Below the pieces are notes generated by a model. That model had not been told where the DNA came from. It worked only from the letters and a program-made list of their open reading frames with translations, and searched no databases. Positions 25,094 to 37,461 of a DNA stretch of 64,000 bases are shown piece after piece. The DNA is from Gonium pectorale. Its lineage: Eukaryota; Chlorophyta; Chlorophyceae; Chlamydomonadales; Volvocaceae. The stretch covers positions 131,352 to 195,351 of the forward strand of contig LSYV01000075.1 in NCBI GenBank assembly GCA_001584585.1, written 5' to 3'. A program made the translations under genes and the position numbers. Each line of letters starts with the position of its first letter. The first letter of the stretch is position 1.

Positions 25094-28042
25094 ATGCATG
25101 CACTACAGCGTCACAGTGCGCGCTGCACGGCAGCTCGCCTGTATGCTCATAAGCAGATTGCCAGGAACGTGCACGCGCGTGCAGCAGCCGCGGTGACCGT
25201 GGACACCCCCGCCCAAACTCTACAGTATGGCAAGGAGCTCGAGAGTGCGAAGAAGGCAGTGCGACTGGCGTCGAGGCTTTGTCAGGCGCGCCTACAGTAT
25301 GGGCAGGACCCCTTTGCGGGTATGGGCAACGCCAACCCTGCACGCACCGCCCCGCGCCGCACCACCCCAGGTTGTGCAGCGGCAGCTTAGCTCGGAAGAG
25401 CGAGTTGACAAGAAAGACGACTCGCCCGTGACGGTTGCGGACTACGGTAGGTGTGGCAGAGCTGGACGCCGTGCGGGAGGGATCGCGGCCTGCGATGCAG
25501 AGGCAGTCGTAAGGGCCCGGGGCGCCCTTTGCATATACAAAAGGCATGGCTGAGCAGACGGGGCAGTCGGACATGTTCTTGGCAGGCCTGAGCTGCAGCT
25601 GGCTGCAAGGGTGTGGCCGCCAGGCCTTCCACAGATCTCCGGTGGAATAGCCGGTTTGTGCTTTGCCGCAGACCGCTCTTGGGTCGCCTTCCTCCCCGGA
25701 CCTATCTCTATCTCTCCGCTCCCCTTTCCACACCCCCATGCGCCTCAAGCATTTCAGGTAGAAGCACCGAGAACCCCGTCTTCGTCCCGACCCCCTTCCA
25801 CTCTTCGCTGCCCCCACTCCCTGCCGCCCTGGCGCTCCCGGCGCAGGCGCCCAGGCGATCGTGGCGTGGAGCCTGCAGCGCTCCGACCCCTCCTCCCGCC
25901 TGTCGATGGTGGCCGAGGAGGACAGCGCCGAGCTCAGCAGCCCCGCGGGTCGGCCGATGCTGGAGCGCATCACGCAGCTCATCAACAGCGTGCTGGCGGA
26001 CGCGGGCGAGGCGGCGCAGCTCAGCCCCGAGGAGGTTCTGGGGCTCATTGGTGAGCGGGGAGGCCCGGGCGGGGGAGGGGATGGTGTCCTTTGTTGGAGG
26101 CTGGGTCCGTTGTTGGATTCGGCGCTGTGCGCGTGGGGCTGGGGTGCACCAGGCTCACCGTGTCTACTGGCAGAGAGGGCAGGGAAGTGCGGCGTCCGGC
26201 GAGCTGTGCAGGCGAAACGCTGCACAAGGGCGTGTAGGGCGATGGCAGCGTTGGCGCGGCGCGTATGTACGGTGCTGGCTGTTGGTATCGGGCCCCCTTC
26301 CCGAGCTGCCGCCCCATCCGCCGCCGTGGCCTTGCCCTCGGCCCGCAGACCTGGGCGGCTCTCAGGGCGGGCCCACGGGTCGGCACTGGGTGCTGGACCC
26401 CATCGACGGCACGCGCGGCTTCGTGGGCATGCGCCAGTACTCGGTGTGCCTGGGCATGATCCAGGACGGCGAGGTGGTGCTGGGCGTGCTGGGCTGCCCC
26501 AACCTGCCTCAGGTGCCGCTGCGGGCGTAGGGCGTGGGCCGGGTGGGCTGGGACATGCTGCCCGGCTGCAGGGTAATGGTGACGCGGGACGAGTAGACAG
26601 CAGCCGAGTGAGGGTGCAGCGTCAGTGGGCTTTGTACACGGGATCGCCGCAAAGGGACTGTGGAATGGGAGCCCCTCTGCGCTCATGGGGAGGCGAACCA
26701 AAACCAGTCAGGCACGCTGCTCACACAGTCAAGCCTCTTGTCAGAAACGAACGTGCCGGTGTGCGCTTGTGAAACTGCGGCAGGGCTCGGTGGCGGACGA
26801 CGACGGCGGCGACGGTGCGGCCGCGCGCTGCGGTCAGGAGGGCGTGGGCTGCCTGTTCAGCGCGCACCGCGGCGCAGGGGCCTTCGCGACGCCGCTATGG
26901 GACGACGCGGCGGCACCAGTGCGCATCGTGGTGGCGGACGTCGCGGACCCCGGCGGCGCTCGCTTCATGGAGTCGGTGGAGAGCCGGCACTCGAGTCACA
27001 GTACCACGGCCGCAGTGGTGAGCGCTGGAAGCACGCGGTGGGGCGGGATGGCGGCTGGCGGCTGGCGCCGGCGGCTGGGGTACGGGAACACCTCAACAAA
27101 GGGGAGGACGGCGCCAAGTCGGTCTTGGCGGCCAGGCGCGAGCGTGTGCGCGCCCCGGCCAACTGCTCGATGTCTCCCGAGAACTATGCCCCCTCCCTAC
27201 CATGCCGCCTCCCTAAGGCTGTTGCGGCATGCAGTCGCACTGGCCTGCCGACGTTCCGTGGCCGCCTCGCGCCTCCGTTGTCACCGTCCAACCCCCGTCG
27301 CCTCGGCTGCCCAAATGCCCGGGGGCTGCGTCGAGAGGCGCCACCTCCATGTGGCCCCTCCCCGATTGGTTGCCGAATGCCATCGCCAACCGCCCGAACG
27401 CTCGCTCCGTGCGCCCCACCCTGTCTGTAGGCCCGGGAGCTGGGCGTGACGCTGCCGCCTCTGCGCATGGACAGCCAGGTCAAGTACGGGCTGCTGTCGC
27501 GAGGGTGCGCCTCCATCTTCATGCGCTTCCCGCCGCCCAGGTGGGTTTCGCGGAAGCGAGGGGGCGCACGGCGCGTTTAGCACTTGGGAGTCTCGTGGCC
27601 GAACGTGGAGATCAGAACCACTTGGCGGCGAAGCCTCTTTACTGCCCCCGCCCCTTTTCTTCTGTGGCTCCACATGCTCCCCCTGTGTGCCTGGTAAGGC
27701 AGAGAGAAGCATCATGCGCCGCGCAGACCTTTCCCAACGAGGGCAGCCCCTCTTCCTCACACGCTGAGCAGAAGTGCCGCCGTCCCGCCCCGCGTCCTCC
27801 CAACCCAACCCACGCCCGACTACAGCTACCGCGAGAAAATCTGGGACCACGCTGCGGGATTTGTGATTGTGGAGGAGGCCGGCGGTCGCGTCACAGACGC
27901 TGGCGGCGTGCGCCTGGACTTCTCGCGCGGCCGCTATTTGCAGCTCGACCGGGGCATCATCGCGGCGCCGCCAGCGCTGCACGACCAACTGGTCGCGGCG
28001 GCCGCCAAGGTGGCGCCGCCCGCGCCAGCGGCGGCGCCGTGA
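25094..28042 (+). CDS. SAL1: 3'(2'),5'-bisphosphate nucleotidase, SAL1/HAL2 type
   Basis: Seven exons: 25094-25285, 25371-25446, 25847-26050, 26349-26512, 26784-27017, 27431-27540, 27826-28042; 1197 nt, 398 residues. The enzyme converts 3'-phosphoadenosine 5'-phosphate to AMP and phosphate, limiting PAP build-up from sulfation and PAP retrograde signalling. Motifs of the Mg-dependent, lithium-sensitive inositol-monophosphatase fold: DSPVTVADYG (residues 81-90), VAEED (111-115), GRHWVLDPIDGT (168-179), SYREKIWDHAAG (327-338). The metal ligands E113, D174 and D177 and the late D334 are present. Residues 1-44 are rich in Ala, Arg and His and suggest organelle import, as for Arabidopsis SAL1 in chloroplasts and mitochondria. 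The first intron appears to start with GC rather than GT. The protein is about 45 residues longer than Arabidopsis SAL1, all at the N-terminus. Confidence 0.93.
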
Positions 28043-30411
28043 GCGCCGCTGAGGACTGCCAACGAGGCGCTGGCGGCGGAGCTGGAGCTCCTCCAAGCAG
28101 GGGACGATAATGCCGGCGCCGGCAATTGTAAGCGGCTGTCGACGCTGCTGCTGCCATGAGCATCAGCGGCGGGGCGGGTTGAGCGGAGCGGCGTGTGAAG
28201 GCCGTTTCGTACGGACGCTGAGCGGTCGATTGCGTCAGAAGGCGGGTCGAGCCGCCCGGGGTGCTGCGAGGAGGAATCCGTTTGCAAAGGGCTTGGTTGT
28301 TGGCCGAATGGCTGCTGATGAGCCTGGGGCCTAATGCCTCGTCACCGCATGACCGCGTGGGTATCAAGCAGACGCTGTATTAAGTGAAAGGCATGGGCTT
28401 GGGCCTGCGATGAAGGCCTGGGGAGCCTGACGGCATGAGCAGAGAGGACGGGACTGATGGGCTCCGTCGCAGAGCCCGCGGCAACCTGGATACCCGCCTG
28501 TCGGAGGCCAACTAGCAAGGCTGGTGGCCAATGTGGCGCGCTGAAGAGGCAGAAGAACAACGGAGCGTGAGTGCCGCACGGGAGGGTCCTTGCTTAGTAT
28601 CTATTACCAAGCGTTTGTACGTGCCTTCGGGACTTACGTCGGCGAAGGAGAGTGCCCTGGGTCCCGACGGACAACTTTAACGGGGCAGGGCCTGCCGTAC
28701 TCGTCGCGCATTGGTCAGTCGACGGTCTGATGCGAAGAACAGGAGCGGGCAAAGGGATTCCTAGCCAAACCACCGTGCCCTACGTGCGTCGAGGAGTATT
28801 GAGGAGCTCGCTGATGCGACTTGCTGAGTGAAGAGAGGAAGCGCCCGTCCGCGGTGTGTTAAGATGCGAGGTGAACTATCACAAGTGATATAGCGTCTCG
28901 ACTAAGCTCTGATTTGATTGGCGCCTCGTCTTGGCGTGGTGTGCAGTCAGGGAGGCATTGGTGCACGAGGCATATGTGCACGTGAAGTACACGGCAGCGT
29001 GTGTCGAAGTTGAGGGAAGAGGAGAGAATACAAGGGGGGCGAACACGGCCAGTACCATCTTTTATCACCTGCTTCGTTTGCGATCGTGATAGTCGAGCTT
29101 GTGCTTTATGGATAAGCATTACATTGGGAATATGTGTCTTAACGAGCCTCTTCATTGTTAATTCTCAAGGAACCGTGTATGAGGGTCGATGCCAAACCAC
29201 GCCCCCGAATCTCCAGCGCGAGCTCGCCCTCCTCTTATACGTTGTCGTACACATTGCGCGTGGTCGTACACATTAAGGTCAACGTGATAATAATATTCCA
29301 TTACCTCACACCTGCGCACGTGGCCAATTCATTGTTCCCTAGGCGGATGTTTGTCCCAGCAAACAACAAGGGGCCAAGCACAAACACGACAGCGAGCAAC
29401 ATCGCCTGCTACCGAGCCGTAAGCCTGGCAGCGGCATTGGTTGCGTGGACTGCATTCCCGAACCTGGCTGGCAAACCGACTACAAACAGCGTAGCACTTG
29501 GCAAGTTCGAAGTTGCGAATGGCTTCGAGGCGTTTCAAAGGCACGAGAGGCACGGAGTGCCACACATGGCAACATAGGGCAACATCGTTCAGTACTTAGC
29601 CTATTAGCCTAGCGTAGCAGCTAAGCGGGCGGTTTTGTGCCGGTCTGCCTGTGCACGTGGACGTTGAAGGCATGCGGTATGCTACAGAAGATATTCTTCA
29701 GCTGCTCTAGGGGCTCAGGTACCGGTACCATCTGTTTTGTGCAGGGACACGGCAACAGTGCCTCAGACGGCAACGAAGGGGAGAGCACCTTGAATAACTA
29801 CATGCAGAGATCTGCATGTGGCCTCTTGCAAGGTATGCAGCGCTGCTAAGATCCCCGACAATGCCGACCATTGATCATGCCCCGACCCACGGACCGGTGC
29901 AGCCATTTAGACACGCGCAGGCCATTCATACCTAGACATAAATTGTAAATGCTTGTGCATCTAGGCGCAGAGGGTGTCCCCTGGTCCGCGTGCTGCCTTT
30001 GGCAGGTGCGGCATACACTATCATAGCGAAAGCGCATGCTTTCTCGCTCGCCCACATCCCAGTACTATAGTAAAGTCTGCTAATACTGATATACTCCGTA
30101 AAACAGTACTGCCTCCAGTGGCCCCAAAAACAAAGGCGTTTGCCGCTTGCTGCCCCGCACCTCAGTTCACTAGCATGCAGTTCAAACTGTATAGCGCAAA
30201 GGAGCAATGCACTTGCCCTAGAGACGGCTGTCGCTCAGTCGCGTCTGCCAGAGGCCCAGAGCTAGCTCATGTCTGTAAAGAAGCAAATATGTAGAATGAC
30301 GAGTTGCTTCCTCTGCATCCAGGAGGCCAGCTGTCCCTCGTGCGCGGGCCGGTTGCCGGATACCGCGGTGCTCTGATGTCCATCACAATATGAACGCTGC
30401 AGAAAGCCATA
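28043..30411. other. Intergenic stretch between SAL1 and kinase B
   Basis: The left part is SAL1 3' UTR, with TGTAA at 28127-28131. The right part before 30412 must hold the kinase B promoter. Frames at 28859-29577 show no motif or codon preference. Local GC is lower from about 28850 to 30200. Confidence 0.5.
28127..28131 (+). terminator. Candidate TGTAA polyadenylation signal of SAL1
   Basis: TGTAA occurs 85 bases after the SAL1 stop codon on the sense strand, the motif and distance expected for a chlorophyte 3' UTR end. Confidence 0.5.
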
Positions 30412-33400
30412 ATGTCACGCCTGGCCTTCCTGGCCCTGGTTGCGTGCGTGGCATTTCCGTTGGCCGCTGGGGGGCAGCCATCAGCTCCCTTCAGCGGTGT
30501 TGACCCAGCCGGCCCCGCTGGCGCCGTCGTGGAGTGCCGCACGGGCGCGGCACTGGCAGCGGCGCTGGCCAACACCTCCGTTAGCACCGCCCTGATCCCA
30601 GCCGACATGGGAATGGCGGAGGCCGACTGGGCGCCCTATCGCACGCCCGTGCTGTTGCAGCGCACCTTCACTGTGCTTGGGACACGCGATGCAATGATCG
30701 ACTGGCCGGAGCTGGATTTAGCCTTCCTGAAGGCAAAGGTATTGCAAGGGCCGGGGTGCGGGAGTCAGCGACGAGAGTGGGTGCCCGCGCAGCGAGCAAC
30801 ACCCGCAGAGAAAACAAACGCTCATCCTCTGGGGCTGCATCCGTGAGGGCACGCTGTCCCCGACCCCTCCCTGCCCAGGTCTTGCTGGGACCTGGCTCGC
30901 TGCTAAACTTCTCCCGGGTGGTGCTTGTGCGGTCCCGGAATGTACCGCCTTTCCAGGTGCGAGCGTAAGGGGCTGCGAGCAGGGGCGTTGTACATGCGGC
31001 TTCAGTTGGTGCAGAAACTGAGCTTTACTAGGTTGGGTCGCGACCTTGCGGGACACGTTGCTGGACGCGTGGACCGCGTCCGCCACACCCATCCAGCCAA
31101 AATGGGCAAAGAGACTCCACGAGCTGTTTGCAATATTGCATTACTGTGAACACGACATGTACATGTCGCATTCTGCTGCTTGCACATAATCTGTCTGCGT
31201 CGCCTGCGCGCACATTTCTGCGGTTGCTGCTCACCCGCGCCCTCTCGACTTCGCAGCCGGTTGGAATGGACCTGCTCGCCAGTAGCAGCAGCAGCCCCGC
31301 CACCAACACCAGCGGGCTTCGGCCCGGCATTGTGGCGTCCTGGGGAGCCGTCAACATGTGGAGTAAGTGCTAGCGCGGAAGCGTGGGCCGCGATGCAATC
31401 GGGAGGAGAAGGAGTAAGGGGAGGATAACAGCGGGCTGGGTGCCAGACGCATTTGTCCCGATGCAATGGGGAGGGAGGGACTGGGTGCAGGGAGCACCGT
31501 CGCTATTCCCCACATTTGCGCAACTGGATATGCGAAATGTCTGTGTACGTCGCTTTGCTCAGCACAACGCAGTGCTCGGCCTAGGGCAAGGCACATGAAT
31601 CTATCACCGCAACACCGCTCACTGGTGCCTCCCTCGGCTGTCGCACTTGGGAAGGGGCTATCATGTCCCCACTAACCTCCCAACTTAAGTATGAAGGCGC
31701 CCCGCCGCCTCCCTTCTCGGGTCGCCCGCCGCCTTCAGGGACGTGCCTGCCGGCAGCGCAGTACGATTACCTTGTGCGCACTTGGTCGCGGCCGCCCGCA
31801 ATCCCCGGGACACAACTTGTAAACACAAGCGCCTCCCTGCCCGTGGGCGCCTGCGTCAATAACTCGCGGCGGCTGGTCAAGCGCTGCTGGCCGGCGGTGG
31901 GGTTAAATGTAGACGCAGCCGTAGACGGATTGGATACGGATGCCAACGACAAGACGGTCCCCAACGGCTACCTCATCTGGGCCGTGGACTTCTACTATCT
32001 GGTAAGTAGGGTGGCCTGGGGCTGACGAAGGGGCTGGCAGGCCGGCAAACACATGTTACTTCCCTATTGGTAGAGGCAGCGCGGCCTCTTCTGCCCCATC
32101 GTGCGCCGCTTGTCAACGGTGCCCGTTATCCGCAACCCCCCTGCGCCTGCACGCTGAAGTGTGAGACGCAGATGACGGACGCCTGCGTGGCCGAGTGGGG
32201 CCCGGCGGGCTGCTACGTCCGCACGATGGCTGGCATCTTGGATGGTTCAGGGCTGCATCCCGACCAGCCCTCACCCTTGATGCTACTTGCACCCATACCG
32301 CCCGAGATCGCCGCCTCTGCGGCCGTCGGCAGCGGCCGGAAAGGGCCCCTCTTGGCACCGCTGCTCGCTGGCGTGCTGGGTGGTAAGCAGGACGGGGAGG
32401 CGTGTGACTGATTATGTCCAGGGTCAGGAGCCTAGGTCGCAACTGGATGCTTGGGCGCCAGAGCCCTGCAAGGCTGGCAGGCATGCATGGAATATTACCT
32501 GTAGAGTTGCAGCCTCGTAAGGAGCCCGGCGGAGGCGTGCGCTGGGGCTTGTATGGGCCCTACTCAGCACTCGCTCCCGCCGTGATGCACAACTCCCAGG
32601 GCACACGTCCTCCTTGCTCTGCCCGACCTCCGTTCGCTGCCTCGTCCCAGAGCGGGCCGCCACTCCCCCTGCTCGCCGCCGCATTCCTTGCAGACCGCTC
32701 ACGTCGTGACCACCACATCACGCACGTTGCCACCCCGCGTGCCCTTGCCCTGCCCGGCTGTCTCGGTGTTTCCCGCTGCAGGATGCCTCCTGGTCCTCCT
32801 CCTTGCTGCCGCGGTCGCTGTCGTTCTACGGAGGCCGCCGCGCACGCGCCGCAATCGCCAAGCCGCCAAGCCAACGTAGGCGGGGCACGCAACCTCGGGG
32901 ATACACATGCATATCTGCTCTCTTGCAGCACCGCGGCGGGGCAGGACGCGTGTTTGAACGGGCCCTGTGCTGCGGTGGGTCGATGACCCAGGCCCCATGC
33001 AGCATGCCAAAGGCGCTTCTTGTGTGGTTCTCCACATGTGCAGCAGGTTGAGTGACAGTGAGCTGCATCCTCCGCTGCCGCTGCCCTCCCCCTCGGTTCT
33101 GGGCCCTTCGCGTACAGTGCACCGGAAACTGCCCGGGTGACGGAAAACGAGGACTCGCGACGGTCGGAGCCGCTTCATACGGCCACAGCGGGGCCCGGGA
33201 GCCCCGCCGGCGCCCCTACCCCGCTGCCGCTGGCTTTCGACACGGCTATGCGAGTCGCCGCTGCGCCGGGCGTTGTTGTGCACGTTGGGAACGTGCATCG
33301 CGTGGAGTTGCGCTCCTCGTTGCAGGAGCTTGCCCGCTCGGACGGTAAGGCGCGGGGGCGAGTGACCGGGGGGGGGGGGGCGGCACTCGGGCGGCGCATA

Positions 33401-36400
33401 TGTTATGAATGGACACCTGCATACCAGTGCCAGTCATTCCGTCCAGCAGTGCTTCTTAACGAGTGACACGGTTTGTCGGGTGTCATCCATGTATGGATGC
33501 CAAAGCTGCTCTCCGCCCGAGTGTGTCGCTATGCATGACGCGTGGGTCCCTCCCCCACAGCTCGCCTAGCTCTCCCAAGCCCGCTGCGTCTGATGCGGGA
33601 GGAGCTGGCTCTGGTGCCCGTCACGCCCCTGACGCCCTTCGCGCCCGACATAGACCTCACCGTGGAGACCACTCTGTCGCAGACCGACTGCACCAGCAGC
33701 GTTACCGACGGCGGCGACAACGCCGGCGGCGGCACTGGCAGCAGCGCATCTATCGGCGGGAGTGCTGACCCCACGAACAAGGGCAGCGCGAGGAGCGCCG
33801 GCGGCACCAGTGGCAGCGCGATATGCCCGTGCAGCGGCAGCGTCGCTGGCGTCTCGTCGGTGGAACTCAGCCATAGAGTCCTGGGCAAGGGGGCCTTTGG
33901 GCGGGTGGTGGTGGGAATGTACATGGGCGTGCGGGTGGCCGTCAAGCTACTGAACATGGGGCTGCTAGGAGAGGGGCTGGGGGTCCCGGCCGGCATGCTG
34001 GAGCCGCAGACCTTCCAGGCGGAAGCGGCGCCTGAAGCGGAGGTCGAGGCTGGAGAGGAGGCGAGAGGAAAGACGGCGTTGGAGGCGGAGGTGGAGGCGG
34101 AGGTGGAGGCGGCAGAGGAGGGCAGAGGAGGGCGTGGACGCGCGGAAGCGGAGGCGATGGGAAAGGCCCCCGCAGCAGGAGCTGCCGCGAAGCTGGCTCA
34201 CGGTGGCGGAGATGGAGCGGAAGTAGAGATGGCGTTGCCGCCAGCGGAGGCCGACTTGCAGCCTCCGGTCTCGCCATTTGAGCAGCACCCTGCTGCAGCT
34301 GCCGCACCTGACGGAGCGACCACGCCCTGGCCGCCAGCGGCCAGAGCCGTGGCACTGCCCCTGCCGCAGCGCGGAGCCAGGGCGGCACGCCTGGGAGACA
34401 TCTTCATGCGCATCGGGGAGGACTCGGTGCCCGCGGTAGCAGCAACGGGTGCCAACGCTGCCGTTCGTATGGCGGGCGTCGGCATCGCTGCTGCCATCGC
34501 CGTTCAAGGCCCGAGCGCGGCGCCGCTGGTGGTGCTGGAGCAGCCGAACAGGAAGCCTCCGGTTGTGGCGGCCCCAGCCCTGCGCGCGCTTGCTCAGGAG
34601 GTGGAGGTGCTGGCGCGCTGCCGCCACCCCAATGTGGTGCGCCTGTTTGCGGCGAACCTGGGGTGAGTGGGGGGAGTGGCGCTTGACAAGGTCACACGTG
34701 TGCGCGCGTAAGCGGAGTAGCGGCTTAGAGTCGGGTTGTGGGAGGCGGGGCTGCGGTGGACGGGGACACAGGCGGCAGGAGCACAAGCACGGGCGCGTGC
34801 GAGCATGTTCCATGCTTTTGCATAGGTAAGGACTCCCACAGCCGGAGGACGCTAAGCTGTAATGCCGCCTCTTCTGGACCTGTTTGAGGTAGCGGTTTAC
34901 TGCGGTGTGGTCTGCTGGACGCGGGATACACGATCCACTATTTTTCCCACTGCACAGGCAGGGTCCTAGGTGCTTACGGCTGTGTTCCATTCATCCCCGC
35001 AGCCCTCCCCGCGTGTGCCTGGTCATGGAGCTCATGGACACCTCGCTGGAACGCCTGCTGCACGGGGGAGGGGATGACGGGGCGCCTGGCGCCCTGTTGC
35101 CGCTACCCAAGGTGAGGGGTTCAAGCGCACGCCAACGCCACTCAGTCGCGCGTCGCCACGCATGGCTTCGGCACCCCACCACCCCACCCCACCTCATGCC
35201 ACCACCCCACCCCATTCCAACCCACCACCCCACTGCAGAGCTGCACGCGCCTCCGGCTTCTCAGCTAAGGAACGCCTTCCAGCCCTCTGATATCCGTCCC
35301 ATCCCCCCGCCCAGGTGCTCCACATCGCGCTGCAGGTGGCGAGGGCGCTGGCCTACCTGCACCCCACCATCCTGCACAGAGGTGGGTGGGCCACGGTGAC
35401 CAGGGTCGCGAGCCTCATGGCGCGACATGCCGTGCTGGCGTTGCACTTTGCGCGTGCCCGCATAGGCCGTGCCCGCATAGCCAGCCATCCTTCACCCGCC
35501 AGCCGACATCCCTTGCCTCGGTGCTCTCCCCCTCCCTCAATGCTAGACCTCAAGCCCGCCAACGTGCTGGTCTCGCAAGCCGACAGCACCGCGCCGGTCG
35601 CCAAGCTGGCGGTGGGTTGGCAAGGACTGTCTGGATCCTCCGCCCGGCTTCCGGCTTTCGGCATGCTAGGCTGGGTTTAGCAGCATGCGGGGCCCGGGCG
35701 GGGATGCGTTCCCTGGTCTTCTCGCGGACTGGCGCGACTGTGGTATAGCCGGTGAGCATGTCACCGGAAGGCGTTACGGGTTGGCTGTCACCGGAAGGCG
35801 TTACGGGTTGGCTGTCACCGGAAGGCGTTACGGGTTGGCTGTCGCTTGGCATTGCTCTCGCCCTTGAGCGTCAGACGCTCCCTTCCTGCCTACCGGTACC
35901 GGACTTACTGCCCCGCTGCCTTGCCTCGCCGGCCGTCTCTGCCCTTTGCAGGACTTTGGCCTGGCCAGGCTGCGTGACACTGTTCTGATCACCCGCCATC
36001 CCGAGGTTGGAACGGTGAGGACTGTGGGTGCTGGGCCCGGTTTCCGCTTGTTTACTACGTCGGCAGCTGGAGGTAGCAGGGCAGCGCCCCGCGGATGAGC
36101 GAGTGCCATACGCCCCGCGCCGTTCCTCCTCCGCATCGCAGGGCTCCACTGCACAGTAGCCCAGCGCATACGAGTATGCGTTGCTGTCCTTCCTTGCGCC
36201 GAGTTTGCTTAACCTAAACACCTGCGCAGGCTCCCTACATGGCACCTGAGGTTTTTGATGTATCCAACATGAAGGTCACTGACAGAGTGGTGCGTTGGGC
36301 GATTGTGGCTTGAGGACGACATTGTGCGGTAGGGTCAGTGAAGAAGGTAACAAAGGAAGTTGAAGACGTGCACGACAGCACTCAGGATGGGGAGACATGG

Positions 36401-37461
36401 AGCCCTAAACTGTCAGCCACATGGCTGCGTCCTTGATGGAGAGCTGTAATGAGCCCATGAGCTGTTACTATGCAGCCAGCTGCCTTCCCCAGACGGGAGA
36501 CACGGCGCTGCCCCGTGAATACCGTGATCCGCCTAAAGCAGCGCGCCTCGCTGCTTCTCCAGCCACCTCGCAGCTGCCGGCTGCGTCGCCGGGCGGTTGG
36601 CGCTGGGGCGCGCATGATTAAGGCAGCCTGCGGCCTACTGCGGTGCCCCGCTGAAGACCGGTCACCCGCCCGCCGCGAAACGCCTCCCTTTCCCCCTCCA
36701 GGACATCTGGGCGTTTGGCGTGATCCTGTGGGAGATGCTCAGTGGGGAACGGCCGTGGGGCGGACTCCTCGCCGTCCAGGTCGGTCCCGGGCGGTCGGGT
36801 GGGCGTGACGAATTGCAGCGCGAGCGCCTGCTTGGAGAAGCACTAGGTATGCGGCTGATGGGGCAGCTCGTATCCTCCTGCACTAGTACGTTCCTGCACT
36901 CGTTATCTGCTGCGCTCATCTATGCACGGGTCGGCTGCATAGTTCCCGGTGAAGCTCCCCCCGCGAAGCTTCCCCGTGATGCTCCCCTGCAAAGCTACAA
37001 CGCGACTTCTGGTCCAAGTGATCCAGCTTCAGCGGGGGCAGCCGTTGTCAGCCACACAGTCAGGCGCCGTCAACCAGCCGGCCACGTTGGTCACGTCCGG
37101 ACTTCCTTTTGCGTCCCCCCTCGAATCACTATGGGCATCGGCTGTTTGCTGCCGATCGGCTGTTTGCTGCCGACCGCCCCACGGTCGAGCTGGCTGCGTT
37201 CCCTGGAAGCGGCTCCCTCGTGACAGCGTTCCAAGGACCCCCGCCCCCCCGGCCTATTCCCCTCAAAACCCCGCTGCCCAGATTGCCTGCGCGATCAAGG
37301 TCAGCGGACGCCGGCTGCCGCTCGAGTCGCTGCCGCCGGAGCGCTGCCCTCCCAAGCTGCGGGCGCTGCTGACCGCGTGCTGGGAGCAGGACCCCAGCAG
37401 GCGGCCCGCGGCGGCAGAGGTGGTCAAGACGCTGGCGCTGGCGCAGGAGGTGTGCAGCTAG
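30412..37461 (+). CDS. Receptor-like TKL protein kinase B
   Basis: Fifteen exons: 30412-30738, 30879-30956, 31257-31362, 31739-32001, 32160-32382, 32782-32875, 33118-33344, 33561-34662, 35003-35111, 35315-35381, 35547-35611, 35952-36014, 36230-36289, 36702-36779, 37282-37461; 3042 nt, 1013 residues, every phase consistent. It begins with the signal peptide MSRLAFLALVACVAFPLA. The extracellular region (to about residue 332) has conserved Cys and sequons (NTS, NFS, NNS). A membrane helix (333-348, LLVLLLAAAVAVVL) is followed by an Arg-rich stop-transfer. The kinase domain has LGKGAFGRVVVG (547-558), K568, alpha-C Glu 786 or 788, HRDLKPAN (864-871), DFG (888-890) and APE (913-915), all intact. 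HRDLKPAN suggests Ser/Thr specificity. About 215 residues separate the beta-3 lysine from alpha-C, including an acidic Glu/Ala-rich run. The extracellular fold is unrecognised; the VECRTGAALAAAL opening recalls beta-helix-like algal surface proteins (inference). Confidence 0.92.
35761..35841. repeat. 27-bp tandem repeat, three copies
   Basis: Three exact copies of a 27-bp unit beginning tcaccggaaggc start at 35761, 35788 and 35815, inside the kinase B intron between exons 11 and 12. The unit is open in frame but is not part of the spliced coding sequence. Confidence 0.95.
37137..37172. repeat. 18-bp direct duplication in the last kinase B intron
   Basis: Two adjacent exact copies of atcggctgtttgctgccg, in the intron preceding exon 15. 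Confidence 0.9.
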
